A stretch of DNA of 64,000 bases from Bryoerythrophyllum caledonicum (Eukaryota; Streptophyta; Bryopsida; Pottiales; Pottiaceae): the NCBI GenBank assembly GCA_963971425.1, contig OZ020514.1, positions 18,263,406-18,327,405 of the forward strand, given 5' to 3'. Below, piece after piece: positions 20,531 to 34,600 of this stretch. The position numbers and the translations under genes were made by a program. Position 1 is the first letter of the stretch. Each line of letters opens with the position of its first letter. The notes beneath the pieces were generated by a model. The model was not told the origin of the DNA. It saw only the letters and a program-made list of their open reading frames with translations, and ran no database searches.

Positions 20531-20545
20531 TAGCCCCCTTCTTTG
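20531..20545 (-). other. Polypurine tract
   Basis: On the minus strand AAAGAAGGGGGCTA lies immediately before the LTR start TGTAGAG. Position and composition fit a plus-strand primer for reverse transcription. Confidence 0.65.
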
Positions 20546-21788
20546 CTCGGAGAAGTCCTGGTCAACGTCAACGACCTTTGTCCTTGAACATAATCTTGTG
20601 CGCTCCATCTTGTATTTTATTATCCTTAGGTCTCTTTGTAGCTTTCTTCCTTTATCTTCTTTAAGGATTGTTGATTTAATTTGCTTTCCATGCTTCAATT
20701 TTAATAAGTATGCCTCATACATACTGGCAAGTCTTCAAGTTTCTTCTTTAACTTAACTCTTTTGCTTAAGTCTTCCACTTTAGACTTAAATTTTATTTTT
20801 ATTTGAGCTTTGAATTTTCCATTCTCTTTTAGATCTTTTTTTAACTTTTATTGATCTTCAAAAAATTCTCTCTAGTTTAATTTTTCTTTTGAATCTTTGT
20901 TTAGGCTTTACTTGCAATCACTACTTTTTTTTTTTTTTTTTGTCTTTTCAAGCTTTGGAAAATTAGCACTCATTAGTACTCACATCAGTAAATTAGTATG
21001 TTAGTAGTTTGTGTCTTCACTACTAATTACTAATTCTATATTGCTAATTTCCTTATCTTCTTTTCTCTTTTTTACTTTTTTCAGTTGAAGTTGTCTATCT
21101 TATACAATTAAGTAGTGCGTATATCACCTCACTACTAATCGTGCTAACTATCTTTTTCTATTCTATTCTCTCTTAACATAAGATTCTCTCATTATGTTAT
21201 CATGTTTTTTTTTCTTTTCCATTTGACTACTTTATCTCGATCTTATCATCATCTCTCTTATTTTTTCCTTTCAACTGCTTTCTCATTTATTTCAATTTTT
21301 ATTTTTTCAACATATTTTTAGACTAAGGAGTTTAGGTACTACAGTATATACCTTGACTTGCTAAATCATTGAGTTTTGAGGTTTACTTTTAACTCTATCA
21401 TATCCTAATTAGATCCACTCAGGCTTCTTTTTGGACTTGATAGATTCTAAAGTTAAATGTTTTTGAACTTTTTATCTCATCTCTCTCTACTGCATCTAAA
21501 TTTAACTTTCCTTACATATTAAGTCCCTCCTAGATACAATAGGTATATTCTTGTCTAAGTGTTCTTTTATGATCGTCACATAACTCTCTTAATCCCATAC
21601 CTAGCCTCAAGGCTCTATTCAAATTGTTCTTTCTTAAAATACTCACTTTGTATTTTACTACTTGTTTTCCTAATTTCCTCTTTTTTCTTGAGACATCTTA
21701 AGGTGCTATCCTAGTTGTTCTTTTTATTCTAACTTGGATTACATTTTCTAAGATTCTCGTTTCAACTTATATATCCTCTTTAAAAAAA

Positions 21789-21819
<31 letters not shown>

Positions 21820-22979
21820 TAAATTGATTTTTACTTGCCTTATTAATTGTGCCAGTCTTCTTTCATCACCAAGCTGATGAGGATCACGTTTTGCGTGATT
21901 TCTAGCGTCTCGTGTAAATTGCACAACGTGTCCTAGTCCACTCGTCTGTTAGCTCCTTCACAGCTTTCTCTGTCAACTCCACCAACTCGTATTCCACCAA
22001 CGTATATAGCTAATTGCTGACCAACACATCTGCCTTCGAATGCTTTGCTGTGAATGAACTCGCCCAATTTGCATCCTCCTACACATGCATGTACATTCAC
22101 TTGCAAGTAATCGCCCACGCATGCATCACCTTTCTGATCTGCTAGGCTAGCTCTCGCGTCGAGACAACATCAGCGCTGAACCTTCTAATCAACTCGTAGT
22201 CTATCAGTTGCAGGGTACCTTACATGGTGATGGGTGTCCAAGTTCTTTCATACTAACCACATTGTCCCATATCAATTGGCTCCGGCCTTCCGTGCTAGTA
22301 TATAGAGGCTTCTTGTAACATATTCCTCCAACCGGCCTTAGTAGCCTGGTGATCGATGGACGCGGGTAGATGCTGTCGTGGCAACCTTCGGGTGTTTGTG
22401 CCTAGCCTCTAGCCATCCATTCAACATCCGCCCCACCACGCCATCATAGCGTAGGACAGATACATCAATGGAATTGAAGCATAATTTTTTATTTATTTTT
22501 ATTTATTTTTTAAATAATTAACGTTCAATATTTAAGTCGGTGCTCTTTACAGTATGTGAGGTTTTGACATCTTATTCTGCTTACAAAACCGATTTTATGC
22601 TTCAAAAATTCTTGAAACCAACTATTATATTTTAAATAGTTAACTTTTCAAAAATGATCATGTTTGTATCTACTCTTCCAGATGTATAAAAACATGTTTA
22701 CTAGTTAATATAGATTCAGATTACCATATCACAGTTCATGCACAAGTCAATAGTCGTCAGTTCAACCTTCGTTTTAAACTTTTAAAAAGTTAAGCTTGAT
22801 TTAACAAATGAAGCTTCATGTAACGATTTCAAAAATAAACATTGCCATATTAAAAAATACGTTGTCAGTCATAAGTTCCAAGTTCTTAGCTTCATCATCT
22901 GAAGTATACCTAGCTAAACCATACACACAATGATGTCCATAACTCCTAAGCAACATCTCCAACTTAACTATAGAGAACT
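20546..22979. other. AT-rich interior of the retroelement, no gene recognised
   Basis: Mostly T-rich sequence with an (ATT)n run at 21789-21820. A more balanced patch at about 21860-22460 contains short frames without protein likeness. It lies between the coiled-coil gag-like gene and its 3' LTR, so it is probably untranslated interior. Confidence 0.4.
21789..21820. repeat. (ATT)n microsatellite
   Basis: About ten uninterrupted ATT units. Confidence 0.9.
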
Positions 22980-25900
22980 TTAAACATCAATCCGCCGCTT
23001 GTCATGTCGAGGTCGCCTATGCTTCACTTCGTCTACAGTCTCCAACTCGGTTAGGAAAGTTTGGCGATCCACCTCCTCCAGGTTCCGACATAAATCTTCG
23101 TCCTTCATCAAATAAGTCCTTTTGGTCCTTTGGAAATTTAGCCAGAGTGCCATGTCCTTGTATCGCTTTTGCTTAAGCTCTAGCACAAACGCCGAGCTAG
23201 ACATTGGCAAGAATCTTGTTATCACCATACACTCAAGCATGCGCATCCATCGCATGGGTCGCTACTGCAGATTCAACCAGATTAGAAATTCCACTTTGGT
23301 CTTATCATACCGGTTCACGTTAACAACCATCTTGAAAAAAGTACACAGATAAGACAAGAAGTTGCAGAAAATTGCAGCTCTGAAGCAAGTAGGATCAATA
23401 CGATATTTGTGCGCCTCAAAAAACGTCCTGTATGATAGATTACACTCTTGCGGTGTGTCGAATGCTCCAAGGATGATAGGCCAGTTGTATCGCACGATGT
23501 CAATCTTGGCCCACGGTGTCCACTTATAACGCCTCTATCTATGTAGCGAACACAGGTGAGTATCCAGTGCTACCGCCGCTGGAACTGTTGTCTGCCAGGC
23601 TTGAATTATCATTGGATAAATAACATCCCAAGGTCAGCACTGCTTTGGTGATAATCCAAAGTCTTCCAATAACCACGTCATTGCATCCCACGTAACAATG
23701 GTCTGCTCACTTGCCTCATCAAACATAGAATCATACTTCCCTAAGTACCTTCGTTTGAGCATAGAGCTGGCCACTAGTAAAGAAATCTTTAATCCCAAGG
23801 GTAATTTGAAATCCTAAGGTGGTGGAGTAAACAACACCTGATGATAAGCATTCTCCAGGTTGTCGAGAGCTAAGTGTTGGCCCTCTACCGCCATCTTCAG
23901 ACGTTGACATAGTTGCATGTACTTGTGAACATACTACCCACTAGAGAGCTATCCTCTCTGAGCCGTGGCCTCGCCGCTTTGCACTAGAGCCAAAGTAATC
24001 GTAAGGGCATTCTCATCACGCACCTCGTGATAAAGAGGTTCAGCCCGATGTCTTGGCTCTGGAGTGCCAATCGTGGACACCCTAATCTCAACGATCTTCA
24101 CTGCTCTATAAACTTCGTTTGGCCTATCCCAAGCTTTCTTGGACGCTAGTTGATGCTCCTGGGTCACATAATAGTGTAAAACTCTTGCACCTAGATCACC
24201 TATTGGATTAACCAACTTGCACTTGGAAGTTGTAAGGCAACTTGTGCCAACATCTCACAGATCAAATTCCGCATGTTGGGAAAATGCTCAGCACTAGCCC
24301 ATAGAATGTCAAACTCCTCATCGTGGAGTGTTGCTCCTAGAGCCATCTCTGTGATACTAAAGAAAGTGTTCCTCTCGAATTCATAACCACGGAAAAGCAA
24401 AAAAAGAGGAGGAATGTGCAACTCATTTTCCCACAAACATTGTTTCATCTTTTTCTTGGCTTCACACTCAGTTGAGACCTGCAACTGCAGTCTATCGGCC
24501 GCTTTGGCAAGAGCCTTAATATCCGCCTGCAACTACGGTATAATAGTCCGTTCCTTTAAGGGACTGCTTATGCTCCTACTCTATGGCTTCTTCACTGTGT
24601 CTGGTTTCTCCGCGTGTTGCTCCTTCAACAAGGTTATCTCCTATGCGTGACATTTCCGTAGCTTTGCCACTTCTTTTTCGTGATGTTCCCTCATCACCAC
24701 CATTTCTCGAGCCAACCGCTCCCCGTTGCTCTTTTCATAATCGCACAGCTTCTTTGCTTCACGCATCCCTACCACAACTTCCTCGCACTTATTGAAGACG
24801 ACTTGATCCTTGTCCTTCTTTTCTTTGGCTTCCTTCAGTTGCGCCTGCAGGTCTACACACTTAGTTTTCCAATATGTCACGTTGGCAGTCTGACAAGCCA
24901 CCTCCTCCTACAGCTCTCATTTTTCCCTCTGCAGCTATTGTTCCATGGTCTTCCTAGAAGATTCCTGGCTGTTGTGCTTCCGCATCCAGTCGTCCCGCTC
25001 CTTTTGGAGGTTCTGCAGCTTCTCAGTAGCTGGCATGTTCTACTTGTGAGAATCCCTCTCCAAGTCTTCCGTAGCAAAAAATATAGCATCCTTAGTTTTT
25101 TTATATTCTTTTATCAGATCATCCTTCTCAGCTACCAACAATTCCAATTCCCTTCTTCCGAATGGTAAGATAGCATCGTTCTTTAGAGGTTTCTTCTTAG
25201 CTGACTGAGGCTCTTCAACTAATATCCCCTTTCCCTTTGAGATTTTCAAAGTTGTGGCCTGCTCCTCCGCTTTGGACATCGTGGCCATCGCTCCAACCTG
25301 GAGTAAGGTTTCTTCTGCAGCTCTTGAGGTTGTATCTCCATCTTCTTTGAGATTAATCACGTCCTTCGGTGTTGGAGTTCTTGTTTTCTTGGCTTCTTCC
25401 TCGTCAGCGTTCTCTAATTGTGTTACTAAGTTTTGAGTCGTCGGAGGATTCCCTTCTGATGGTAGCACTTGCCGTGCTTTCGTCTTGATCTTCACAGTCT
25501 CCACGGGAGGGGTCACCTGTTCCTCGCTCTGAGGCTGCGACTTAGGGGTGCCATCGAGCTGAGTAGAGGTTGGCTCTGGAGTAAACGCACACAAGATTGT
25601 TTCTTCTCCTCCTTTCTTGATTCCGTCCTCAGGCTTCTCCTGAGCCACTTCACCTCGCCGAGGTCTCTTCTTCGAGCTCAACGCCTTCTTCTCTTCCACC
25701 ATCTTAGACAAAGTTTGTTTTCGTAATTCTGGACAAAATTCAGAGAGATAAGTGGTGCAGAAATATGCCTTAGTGTGACAAGTTGTCTTGCTCATCATCT
25801 CTTGCTTGATGCGCGTGTAGAGAATCTTTGCCCAATTGAATTGATCTCCCTGCCACGCCCTACAAGCTACTGCCTATTCTTCAAGTGAAATAATGTTAGG

Positions 25901-26400
25901 ACCCGGTAATGACAACAACAGTCGTTGATTCACGAAATTCAACCAACCTTTCCATCGCGTCTTGGCTTTGGCTAAATTATAACCTTGCTTGGCATCCTTT
26001 TTTACCACCTTTGCAATCTCCGATGAATTGAAGATGTGTAGGAGGGTCTCCTAATCCAAAAGGGGAATGTTCACCAACGTCGGACCGCTATCGCTCAAAC
26101 TAGGAAAGTGTTTCTTGATCGTAGACAGATCAAAAAGCATTACCTCTTCACCGATAAGAAATTCATCAAGTGCCCCTGGATTGCTAGCAATGATGAATGT
26201 ACGGGCACGCTGGAGATCAGGTTCAGGCCACCTCTGCAAGATGAACTGCCACAATCCTGCGCTCTCTAAGTTCGTGCGGTTGGGTATCAACGATTTCTCC
26301 GGCAGGTAGGTCATCTTTGACGCGATGAGCTCAGTCAGTCTTCCAATTTTTTGCCGTTGCCATCAGGTCGTACTTGTTTGGCCTCATACAAGCTTCATCA
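22980..26400 (-). pseudogene. Long gag-like, coiled-coil protein gene of the retroelement, decayed
   Basis: Minus-strand frames can be followed from about 26400 to 22980. The N-terminal part reads GLWQFILQRWPEPDLQRA, then KARWKGWLNFVNQRL-like and FNWAKILYTRIKQEMM with CTTYLSEFCPEL, an arrangement like the gag-like domain of elements A-F but clearly diverged. A Lys/Glu/Pro-rich linker (25100-25700) and a long Glu/Lys coiled coil (about 24400-25100) follow. The C-terminal part contains PLFLLFRGYEFERNTFF and, at the end, DLCRNLEEVDRQTFLTELE. Many stops and frameshifts are present. No zinc knuckle or pol follows before the polypurine tract, so the element seems non-autonomous or internally deleted. 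I do not recognise a named family. Confidence 0.45.
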
Positions 26401-28390
26401 ATATTCCAACTTGGTATTACCATCAAGACACATTTTTTTATTTTCCTTCTTAGTTTACTCTTGATTATCTTACTTATCCACTCAAACAGATATGAAATTT
26501 TCTATCTTATTAATGCTAAATGCAAGGTTTTAACTGAGGCTATCTCCTTAATCTCACTTTTGTTCATTAGCTTACAACATCCGTTTGGTTAATTCTCTTT
26601 GATACCTATAAGTAGATTTACTCATCTTGTTTGCCCTGTTCTGAAATACTCTCTTATGCTTGTGGTTGCAATGACTAATTATCTACTATACTGAACTACT
26701 AATTTATGCAATGCTTTGAAGAAATTATAATTCCCTCAACAATTTCATGCCTCACAAGTCACTTCCCCATCATTACATCTTACAGAAATTTCGGAGTTCA
26801 ATCTTTTCTCCTCAACTGTTTCTGCACGTTACTAAAAATCAGAGAAGTTAGTCCAGTGTACAACATACATTATCGTTAAAACAAGTGACTCTCACTTGTA
26901 CAACTTTGTGTTCATTTATAGCTTCTAATTAGTTTTTAGGGATTTTACACCATACCTCTGATCAAACACTCTTCGTCACAAAACTTGATATTAACACAAT
27001 TAGTTTATTACTCTCGGTATCAAGACTGATCTAAACTTATCCGTAATGGTCTCAACCCACATGCGTATCAATACTAACCTCATCTTAAAATCTCATTGCA
27101 ACTACCACACATCGAAGGATTTCAGCAAATTACCTTAAAAAGTATCGCACTTGGTTCCAAAGAGCAACTTTACCTTTTGACACTGTTTCTTCAATGCTTA
27201 TCAACGTCTCTTACCTAACGTTTGGAATTTTGTGCTCAATTACGAAAGCAAGTTTCTTCTAACCTGCTCACACTACTCGTCTTTAGCGTCATCGCTCTCA
27301 CTATCTTCTCAGTTTGCAGCTATGGCGGTCGTTCAGTGTGTGAGCAAAGAAACTGTCTTCGTCTTCTTCTTGCTCCTGCATGATGACTGAATTGACAGCC
27401 CATAACCGCCAGATCATGAGACGTGGCAAGACATCCGGGGTCCAACACTATTCATCATTGAGGTGATCAGATCTTCATTTTCTTGTGATTTTTTGTACAT
27501 GTTATTATGCGTTTGGCTCTTTGCCTCGCATCCAGGTGGACAGTGACTCCAGCAAGTGTTTGACTCTTCCTAGTCATTAATGTCTTACACACTTGTTGGA
27601 TTCCCTCATGCATATTCTCAACCTTAATGCATAAACTTAACTTCAATGATCTTGTACTCACAATTTTTTCCAATTTTATTTTTGTTAAAGTTTTAATGTT
27701 AGTTGAAACTTAACTTAATTCTTTTTCATCTTGCATTTATTTTTTCAAGTTAATAATTACTTCTTTACTCGAGTACATGGTCATGCCATCATGTCCAAAA
27801 AGTTTTATCATTTACAAATTTGAGAATTAAAATTTTAATTTAATTTTTTAATTTAATTTTTAACATAAACAAATGGTTGTTCTAGTGATCTCTCAAAATC
27901 TTCTACAATCCCATTCAATAAAAGTATTTATTAAGATGTTATAAGTGTTTGACTTATTCTAACTCATAATAATTCTAAAAAATTTAGCTATTTTTCCACT
28001 TCCATCCAAGTAGTGTAGAGTCATTTCCTAATTACTCAAAACTTAACTTATTGAAGGTGCTTTCCTAATTTGTTGTTTTATTTTTTACTTTCCTCATGAG
28101 GCACTTTTATGTAAACTTTTGCTTGTTACAAAAAGTGTAAAGAGGGTATTATTTTTTAATATTTTTTTAAAGGTTTTTTTTAAATAATTTTTTAAAATTT
28201 TTTAAATTTTAATTTTTTTTACCACCTACAAGTAGCTTTATTAGCAACTTGTGGCCTAATTCCATCAAGTGAGAAATTTTTCTAATGCAAAGTTGTAAAA
28301 TCACCTTTAATTGGACTTTAAAACTTTGTCTTTATTTCTTACTTTAAAATGGGTAGTTTAGGGTCATTCCTGACCACTCAAAAGGTCACA
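26401..28390. other. AT-rich stretch, probably the 3' LTR of the gypsy element plus unassigned DNA
   Basis: On the minus strand the polypurine tract at 28403-28417 is followed within 12 bases by TGTGACC at 28390, a plausible LTR start. I could not find the other end of the LTR. Apart from short AT-rich frames there is nothing gene-like. Confidence 0.35.
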
Positions 28391-28402
28391 TATTGGAGGT
28401 CT

Positions 28403-28417
28403 TGCCCCCTTCTTTAT
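28403..28417 (-). other. Polypurine tract of the gypsy element
   Basis: The minus strand reads AAAGAAGGGGGCAAG just after the end of pol (stop at 28431-28433). Confidence 0.55.
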
Positions 28418-28430
28418 GATTAATTTGCCC

Positions 28431-31400
28431 TCAATTTACGTATTTTTTCAATCTATAACCGTTGTATCTTGTTGCATGGATATTCCCTGCAAAATCTTGT
28501 AACTCAACAATTCCAATATGATAAGACTTAAATATTTGATATGGGCCAAACCACCTCATTTTGAATTTTCCCGGAAATTTCTGGAATCTACTATCACATA
28601 GTAAGACTAGATCATTATCTTTTTAATATTTTTGGTTGTAGCTTACTATCATAGTATGTTTTTTGTTGCTTTTGAATTGCTTTTATGTTCATATAAGCTT
28701 GTGCTCGAATCTCATCAAGTCGCTCTAAATTATCTAGACGTTCTTTTAAGGAAGCCGAATCTCCCAATTTTTGAGAAATAGCAACCCTTGATGATGATAG
28801 TTCCACTTCAATTGGTAACATGGCTTCCAAGCCATAGACCAATGAAAGTGGAGTAGCCTTAATTGTAGTTTTAATGGTACAACGGTAGGCCCACAAAGCA
28901 TTGGTTAACTCATAATCCCAATTTGATGCATTTCCTTCTAGTGTTTTTGTTATAATCTTACAAAGAATGCCATTAGACTTCTCGGTTTGCCCATTAGCTC
29001 TAGGGTAATAGGGAGATGACTAGGTGATTTATTGGGGCCCACAAAGTCTATTCTCCAATTTTCAAACGGGATTTGGGCTAAAACTGGTGTCAAAGGCATA
29101 GCTTTAGTAGCTGTAGGTTTACCAACTCTCTCGCAAGGGTCACATTTCTTAACGTAGGTAGTGGCATCAGCAAAAAGCGATGGCCACCAATAGCCTATTC
29201 TTAATGTTTTTTGAGCCGTAGGCCACCTCGCAAAATGTCCACCACATGCATTAGTGTGACACCTTCTTAAAACCATAGGCACTTCACTAGGACTCACACA
29301 TCTTCTAAGTATATCATCTTTTGCTCTTTTATGAAGAAATCCACTAATCATAGTATTAGGTAAAGATTGGTGCACTAATCTTGTTTTATCTTTAGTAGTG
29401 TAGTCGATAGAAAAAATTCCTTTAGTTAAATAATAAATAATATCTGCATATTCTTGAGAAATTATGTCAAGTATCTCTATAGCATCTTTAACTTCAAAGA
29501 TATGTGCATCTAGAAAGCTGTCATCAATAGACTCTAGATTAATTGTTTCACTAAGTCTAGATAAGAAATCTGCATTTAGATGGATCTTCCTAGGTCTTAC
29601 ATTAATAGTAAAGTCAAATTCCCATATAAGTAGAACCCATCTTGCAATCCTTCCATTCAACTGAGGTTTATTCATCATGTACTTTAATGCATCATGATCA
29701 ATGTGGAAAGTGAACTTATATCCCAATGAATAATGTCTAAATTCTTGGACTGAAAAGATCATTCTCAAACCTTCACGTTCAGGGACAGAGTAATTTCTCT
29801 CAGCAGCACTTAATTGACGACTAGCAAAATATATGGGCCTATCATGACCTTTACTATTTTTCTCACTCAAGACTCTTCTAATTGCCATATTGGAAGCATC
29901 AACATAAACCTCAAAAGATTTGTTCCAATTTGGAGGAATTAAGATTGGTGCTTTGTTAAGCCGGCATTTTAACTTATTAAAAGCCTTAGTACACTCATCT
30001 AACCAAACTCCAGGTATAAGAGTTTGTTTAGTTAAAGCATTCAAAGGTGCAGCTATAAATGCAAATCTATATGTAAATCTCTTATAATATTCGGTGGCAC
30101 CAAGAAATCCTTTAAGTGCAGTTAAGTGTTCACGGATTTTCATTGTAAGTATAATTGCTACTTTGTCAGGATCAACAGCTATCCCTTCTTTTGAGACAAC
30201 ATGACCTAATAACTTCCCACATACAGTAGCAAATTCAGACTTAGCAACATTTATAGATATCTCATACTCTCCACAACTGTCAAAACATTGCTTTAATGCC
30301 TTTGGATGATCTTTCTTTGATCCAAATACACAGAAGTCATTTATAAATATTTCCATAAACTTTCTTAGGTATTTTGTAAAGGCTTGTGTCATAACTCTTT
30401 GGAAAGTTGCGGATGCGTTGCACAATCCAAATGGCATTACATTATATGCAAAGGTTCTCCAATCTATGGTGAAGGTAGTTTAGGGTCTATCCTCCGGAGC
30501 TATTTGAACTTGATTATAGCCCAAAAATCCATCGAGGAAAGAATAGCACTCATGCCCAGCTACACTATCTAGAACTGCATCGGAAAATGGTAAGGGAAAG
30601 AAATCTTTCTTAGTGGCTTTGTTCAATTGCCTAAAGTCTTGACAAATGCGAATCTTATCATTTTTCTTAGGTACTATGACAATAGGTGACATCCACTCAC
30701 TAAATGGTACCGGATAAATGAAATTACACTCGAGTAATTTATCAATTTCCTTGTAAATCATTAATGAATACTTTGGGTTCATCATGTATTGTCTTTGACT
30801 AACATGTTTAGCATATGCTTCTAGGATAATACGATGTTGACAAACATCTAGAGGTATGCCTTTGAAGTCTTTATAAGTCCAGGCAAAGGCATCTTTCTCC
30901 TTCTTAAAAAATTCCAACCACTCATCATATTCTTGAGGATGTAAAAAATTCCAACCACTCATCATATCTTGTACTTTATTAGTGTTACCGGGTTCAGATT
31001 CATAATGTGCCTTAGTGGTCCAATTTGAATCCTCATTCTGAGTTTCTCAGTGGTACTTTATTGGAAACATGGGTAGCACTATTTTACTTTTACCCTCCCT
31101 TGTTGTTAATGTCCCTTTACCCCAGTCATCTTTAACTTTGGCTAAGCATAGCCAAGGTCTGCCAAGGAAAATAAGGTAGGTCGATATGGACTCAGTTACT
31201 TTAAAAACAATATGATCAATTTTATATTCAATTCCACCAATTATAGTGTTTAATTGCAATAATTTACCTAATGGTTTCACTATGCTTTGATCTGCCATTC
31301 TTAAGATAATAGGAGTAGGTACTATGTTGATTATACCTAATTCTTCCATAGTGTTAACATTCATAAGGTTAAAACTACTCCTACTATCAATTTGGACTCC

Positions 31401-31660
31401 ATCAACTTAAGTTCCATCAATAATGACATCAACTGTAGGTGCTCCTAGGTCAAAAGAGATGTCATGGACACTTACAATCTCAGGTTGAATTTTGCTTTTC
31501 TCTTTGTTGATTTTTGGTTTAGCTTTCTTAACATTGTTGTCTTTAATTGTTTTGGCTCTTTTCCGTATTAAAGAGGATGTTAATTCATTTTTACAAGATG
31601 GTGACATAGCAAGTAACTGTCTTAAGGAAGCCTGATGCATTTAATTCATTTCATCTACTA
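28431..31660 (-). pseudogene. Ty3/gypsy pol polyprotein, integrase core partly deleted
   Basis: Order on the minus strand is protease, reverse transcriptase, RNase H, integrase, as in Ty3/gypsy. The protease (31047-31400) has VQIDSRSSFNLM where DSG is expected. The RT has PIVIVPKKNDKIRICQDFR, a stop near 30480 in TTFTIDW context, MPFGLCNASATFQ, and FINDFCVF where the Asp-Asp pair of the YxDD box is expected. RNase H includes FEVYVDAS and IYFASRQLSAAERNY. The integrase zinc region keeps HTNACGGHFARW..C..C, then WRIDFVGP, after which the sequence jumps to WAYRCTIKTT, so most of the DDE core is missing. The C-terminal part (MRWFGPYQIF, NGYRLKKY) is readable. Not functional. Family assignment is certain. 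Confidence 0.9.
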
Positions 31661-31667
31661 TTTTTTT

Positions 31668-34600
31668 GAGAATATCCAACAAAACTAAAACTACCAATCA
31701 CTCTTCCACATGTTAGCTATTCTAATCATTCTTTGCTACAGATCTGAATCCCGCCAGATTCCAGATCTTTTAAAATGACATCCAGAGCTAGTTTCTAGAC
31801 AGCCGGAAGGTAGTTTGATTTATCTCTGTTCTTCCTCAGAGAGTCTTCCGGAAGGTTTAAACAAGTGACCGAAAGGCCAGTGATCATATTTTGTGAAAGT
31901 GGCTAGATTCTCCACTATCTCGTGACTTAAAGTGGCTAGACACCCACACCCCAAAACTTAAAGTGGCTGGACACCCACTCTTCTTACTCCGCTAACTTGT
32001 GATTGATTGCTGCTGCTAGACCTATATTTTCACAACATCCAGATGGCTATTCGGACTTGGTCACACACAGGTAAGTCCAAACTACAACAACATTTTGGTT
32101 GGTATTGTTGTGATTCTCCTGAGCGAGTTTTTAGAGTTTCCAAAGAGGACTCCTAGACATACACATCAGGCTTTTTCTTATCGTGGGGGTAAACTCCGGC
32201 CTCAACCGGAATCCGGGTTCAGACGGATCTTCCGTGCCCTAGAGATTACCAGGAACACCTCGGCAGTACATCTCCCTTCCTAGCTTCTTCCAGACCCTAG
32301 AGACTACCAGGAACACCTCTGCAGTACGCCTCTAGCTCTTCCAAGCGTTCTTCAAATGCAAGCCCCAACAGGTTCCCTCTAGAAAACAAAATTTCACTTA
32401 CTACAAAAGAACTCTTCTACAACAACACGTACCACAATGGATCCGTTCCTCACAAAGACAACATTCCACGCCACAATGTCTAGGAAGCAAATCTAGAAGA
32501 AGGTTTGGAATGTATTCAGCATAAGAAAACAAGATGATGAATTTCCTAAAACTCATTTACTAAGTACTAACTAGGTTTCCTAATCTTAGTTTTTTCCTAT
32601 CCGCCAGAAATCCAGAAAATCTTATCCTAAGAGTAAAAAGGCCTTATCTCCAAAAATCCGGAAATCAAATCTCAGATCCAAAATTCTCGGGTCCGGAATC
32701 CAGAAATCCGGAAATCTGCTAAAGTCCGGACGTACGGCCTCAAACTCTGAGTCATTTCCAAATTCCTTAGTCTCTTGGTTTAGTAGTCGGGTGCAATTCT
32801 AAGCCCCATCGTTAATCGCTACGAGACATAGGTCACTAAGATTTTTCTAACTCTAATCCTAGATCTAACTAGGGAGGTGATCCAACATTCTTGAATCTTG
32901 GGATGGTACGCCTTGTGGATCCTTCCGCTCTGGCCTTGCCGATCTTCTTTCTCTGAGGTGTCAAGGTTGCCGATTGACTTGGGGATCCGGTTCCGCAAGG
33001 TCCTCCTACGAAGCTCTGGAAGCTCATGCTTTGGCTTGGAGGGTCCGTCACTAAACGCCGGGCTAGCGGAGGCCTCAACTTTTGGCGGCCCAATGAAGAA
33101 GGAATATGTGCAGGCCGGATGGGAGAAGGCATTTCTTTAGGACTCATCTCCGGCAATAGCTCCGTCCAATGCTTAGCTGTGCGCGTGCTAAGGTGGCCAA
33201 CGGGACTCCAGCTCATAGATGCGGTGGAATCCGGAAAGGTCAATACCGTCCTCTCCTTTCCAGAGTGCTACAGATGGACCTCCGAGGGCCGTGCTTCATC
33301 CGGAGTGGTCGTGACTCGTACCAGAAAGGACCGGTCTTCACGTGCCTAGGTACTTAGGGTCTCTGGTTCTTCTAGGGACATGTTCCCCACCAATTCTTGC
33401 AACCGGCTCCAGGTCTTCTCCATCTTCCTGCCGTGGAGGACCCTGATGATTTGAACCAGGTTCAGCTTGTCCTCCCTCTCCAGCCGCTCGGTGAAGAAAA
33501 GACTCCGGTTGACAGTGTCAACCGGAAAGTCTAGAGCTGCTCAGACCTCTACCAAGGCATGAGCCGAGGCATTTGCCCGATCTTCAGTGTCCTTCCACAT
33601 CTCCTTTGCTTCCGCCACTATCGTCTCCGTCTTGTCCAGCTGCAGCACGAACATGTCGCGACTATGGAGAATTGCCGCTTGTTGATCCTCTAGTGCCCGG
33701 TGTTGGCAGGTGTTCTTGTTGAGCTGTTTGATCTGAGTCGGTATGTTGGCCAACCTATCAACTTCCAGCTCCTGCCAAATTTTGTCGATGATGCTCACGT
33801 GATTTACGTTCGACTAGCAGACAAGGGCAGCCTGCCATGCCACGTGTTGAATGAGCTCCAGAAGATCTGCTCCCGTATGACCTGTGAGTGTTGGTGGTTC
33901 CGCGGCCAACACACGACCTTCTCTGCGAGATGGCCCGGTGGTTTTGAGTGCTTCTCGCGTCCCTGCTTGTTGGCTCGATGCAACTGGTTTCGGTGCCGAC
34001 TCCCTCTGCGCCGACCGGCTCGTCTTCCAGGGATGGGAAACTGGTTTTGGCGCTCGAATTTCTGTCACCTCCGTGCCTTCTTCGTCAGATGTTGGCTCCG
34101 ATCCGCCCTAGATTTGGATGCTGAGGAGTTTCTCATACTCATCTTGCTCCTCCGGCGTAAGGACATCGTGACACGCATATAAGTGAGTGAGGTAGGAGGA
34201 TAGGCGGAGTTTCAGACTTCTTTACCATCTGGAGACCCTTCACTATCTGGGTGACCATGTCGCTCATGAGCGACGCCCAATCCACAAAAATCTTCCCCTT
34301 CATCGAATCCATAATTGTTGCTGCCTATTTAGAAACCACCCGCTTTGGCTTTTTCAAATGGAAGATGGAATTGAGGAATCTTACCACGATTTGGGCATCT
34401 TGGTGCCGTTAGTCGTCGGTGCTAAATCCTTCCTTCGGATCAACAGCCTTTGTGAAGTCGTTCTCCAAGAATTCATCCTTCCGCTCAGCCGTCTTTACGA
34501 CTCCGTTAGCAAACGCATAGGTGCGTCTCCATTCCGGTACACCCCAGGTTTCTGGGTGGGCTCGGATCGTGCCATTGTATTGGTTGTCCGGAGTTCCGAG

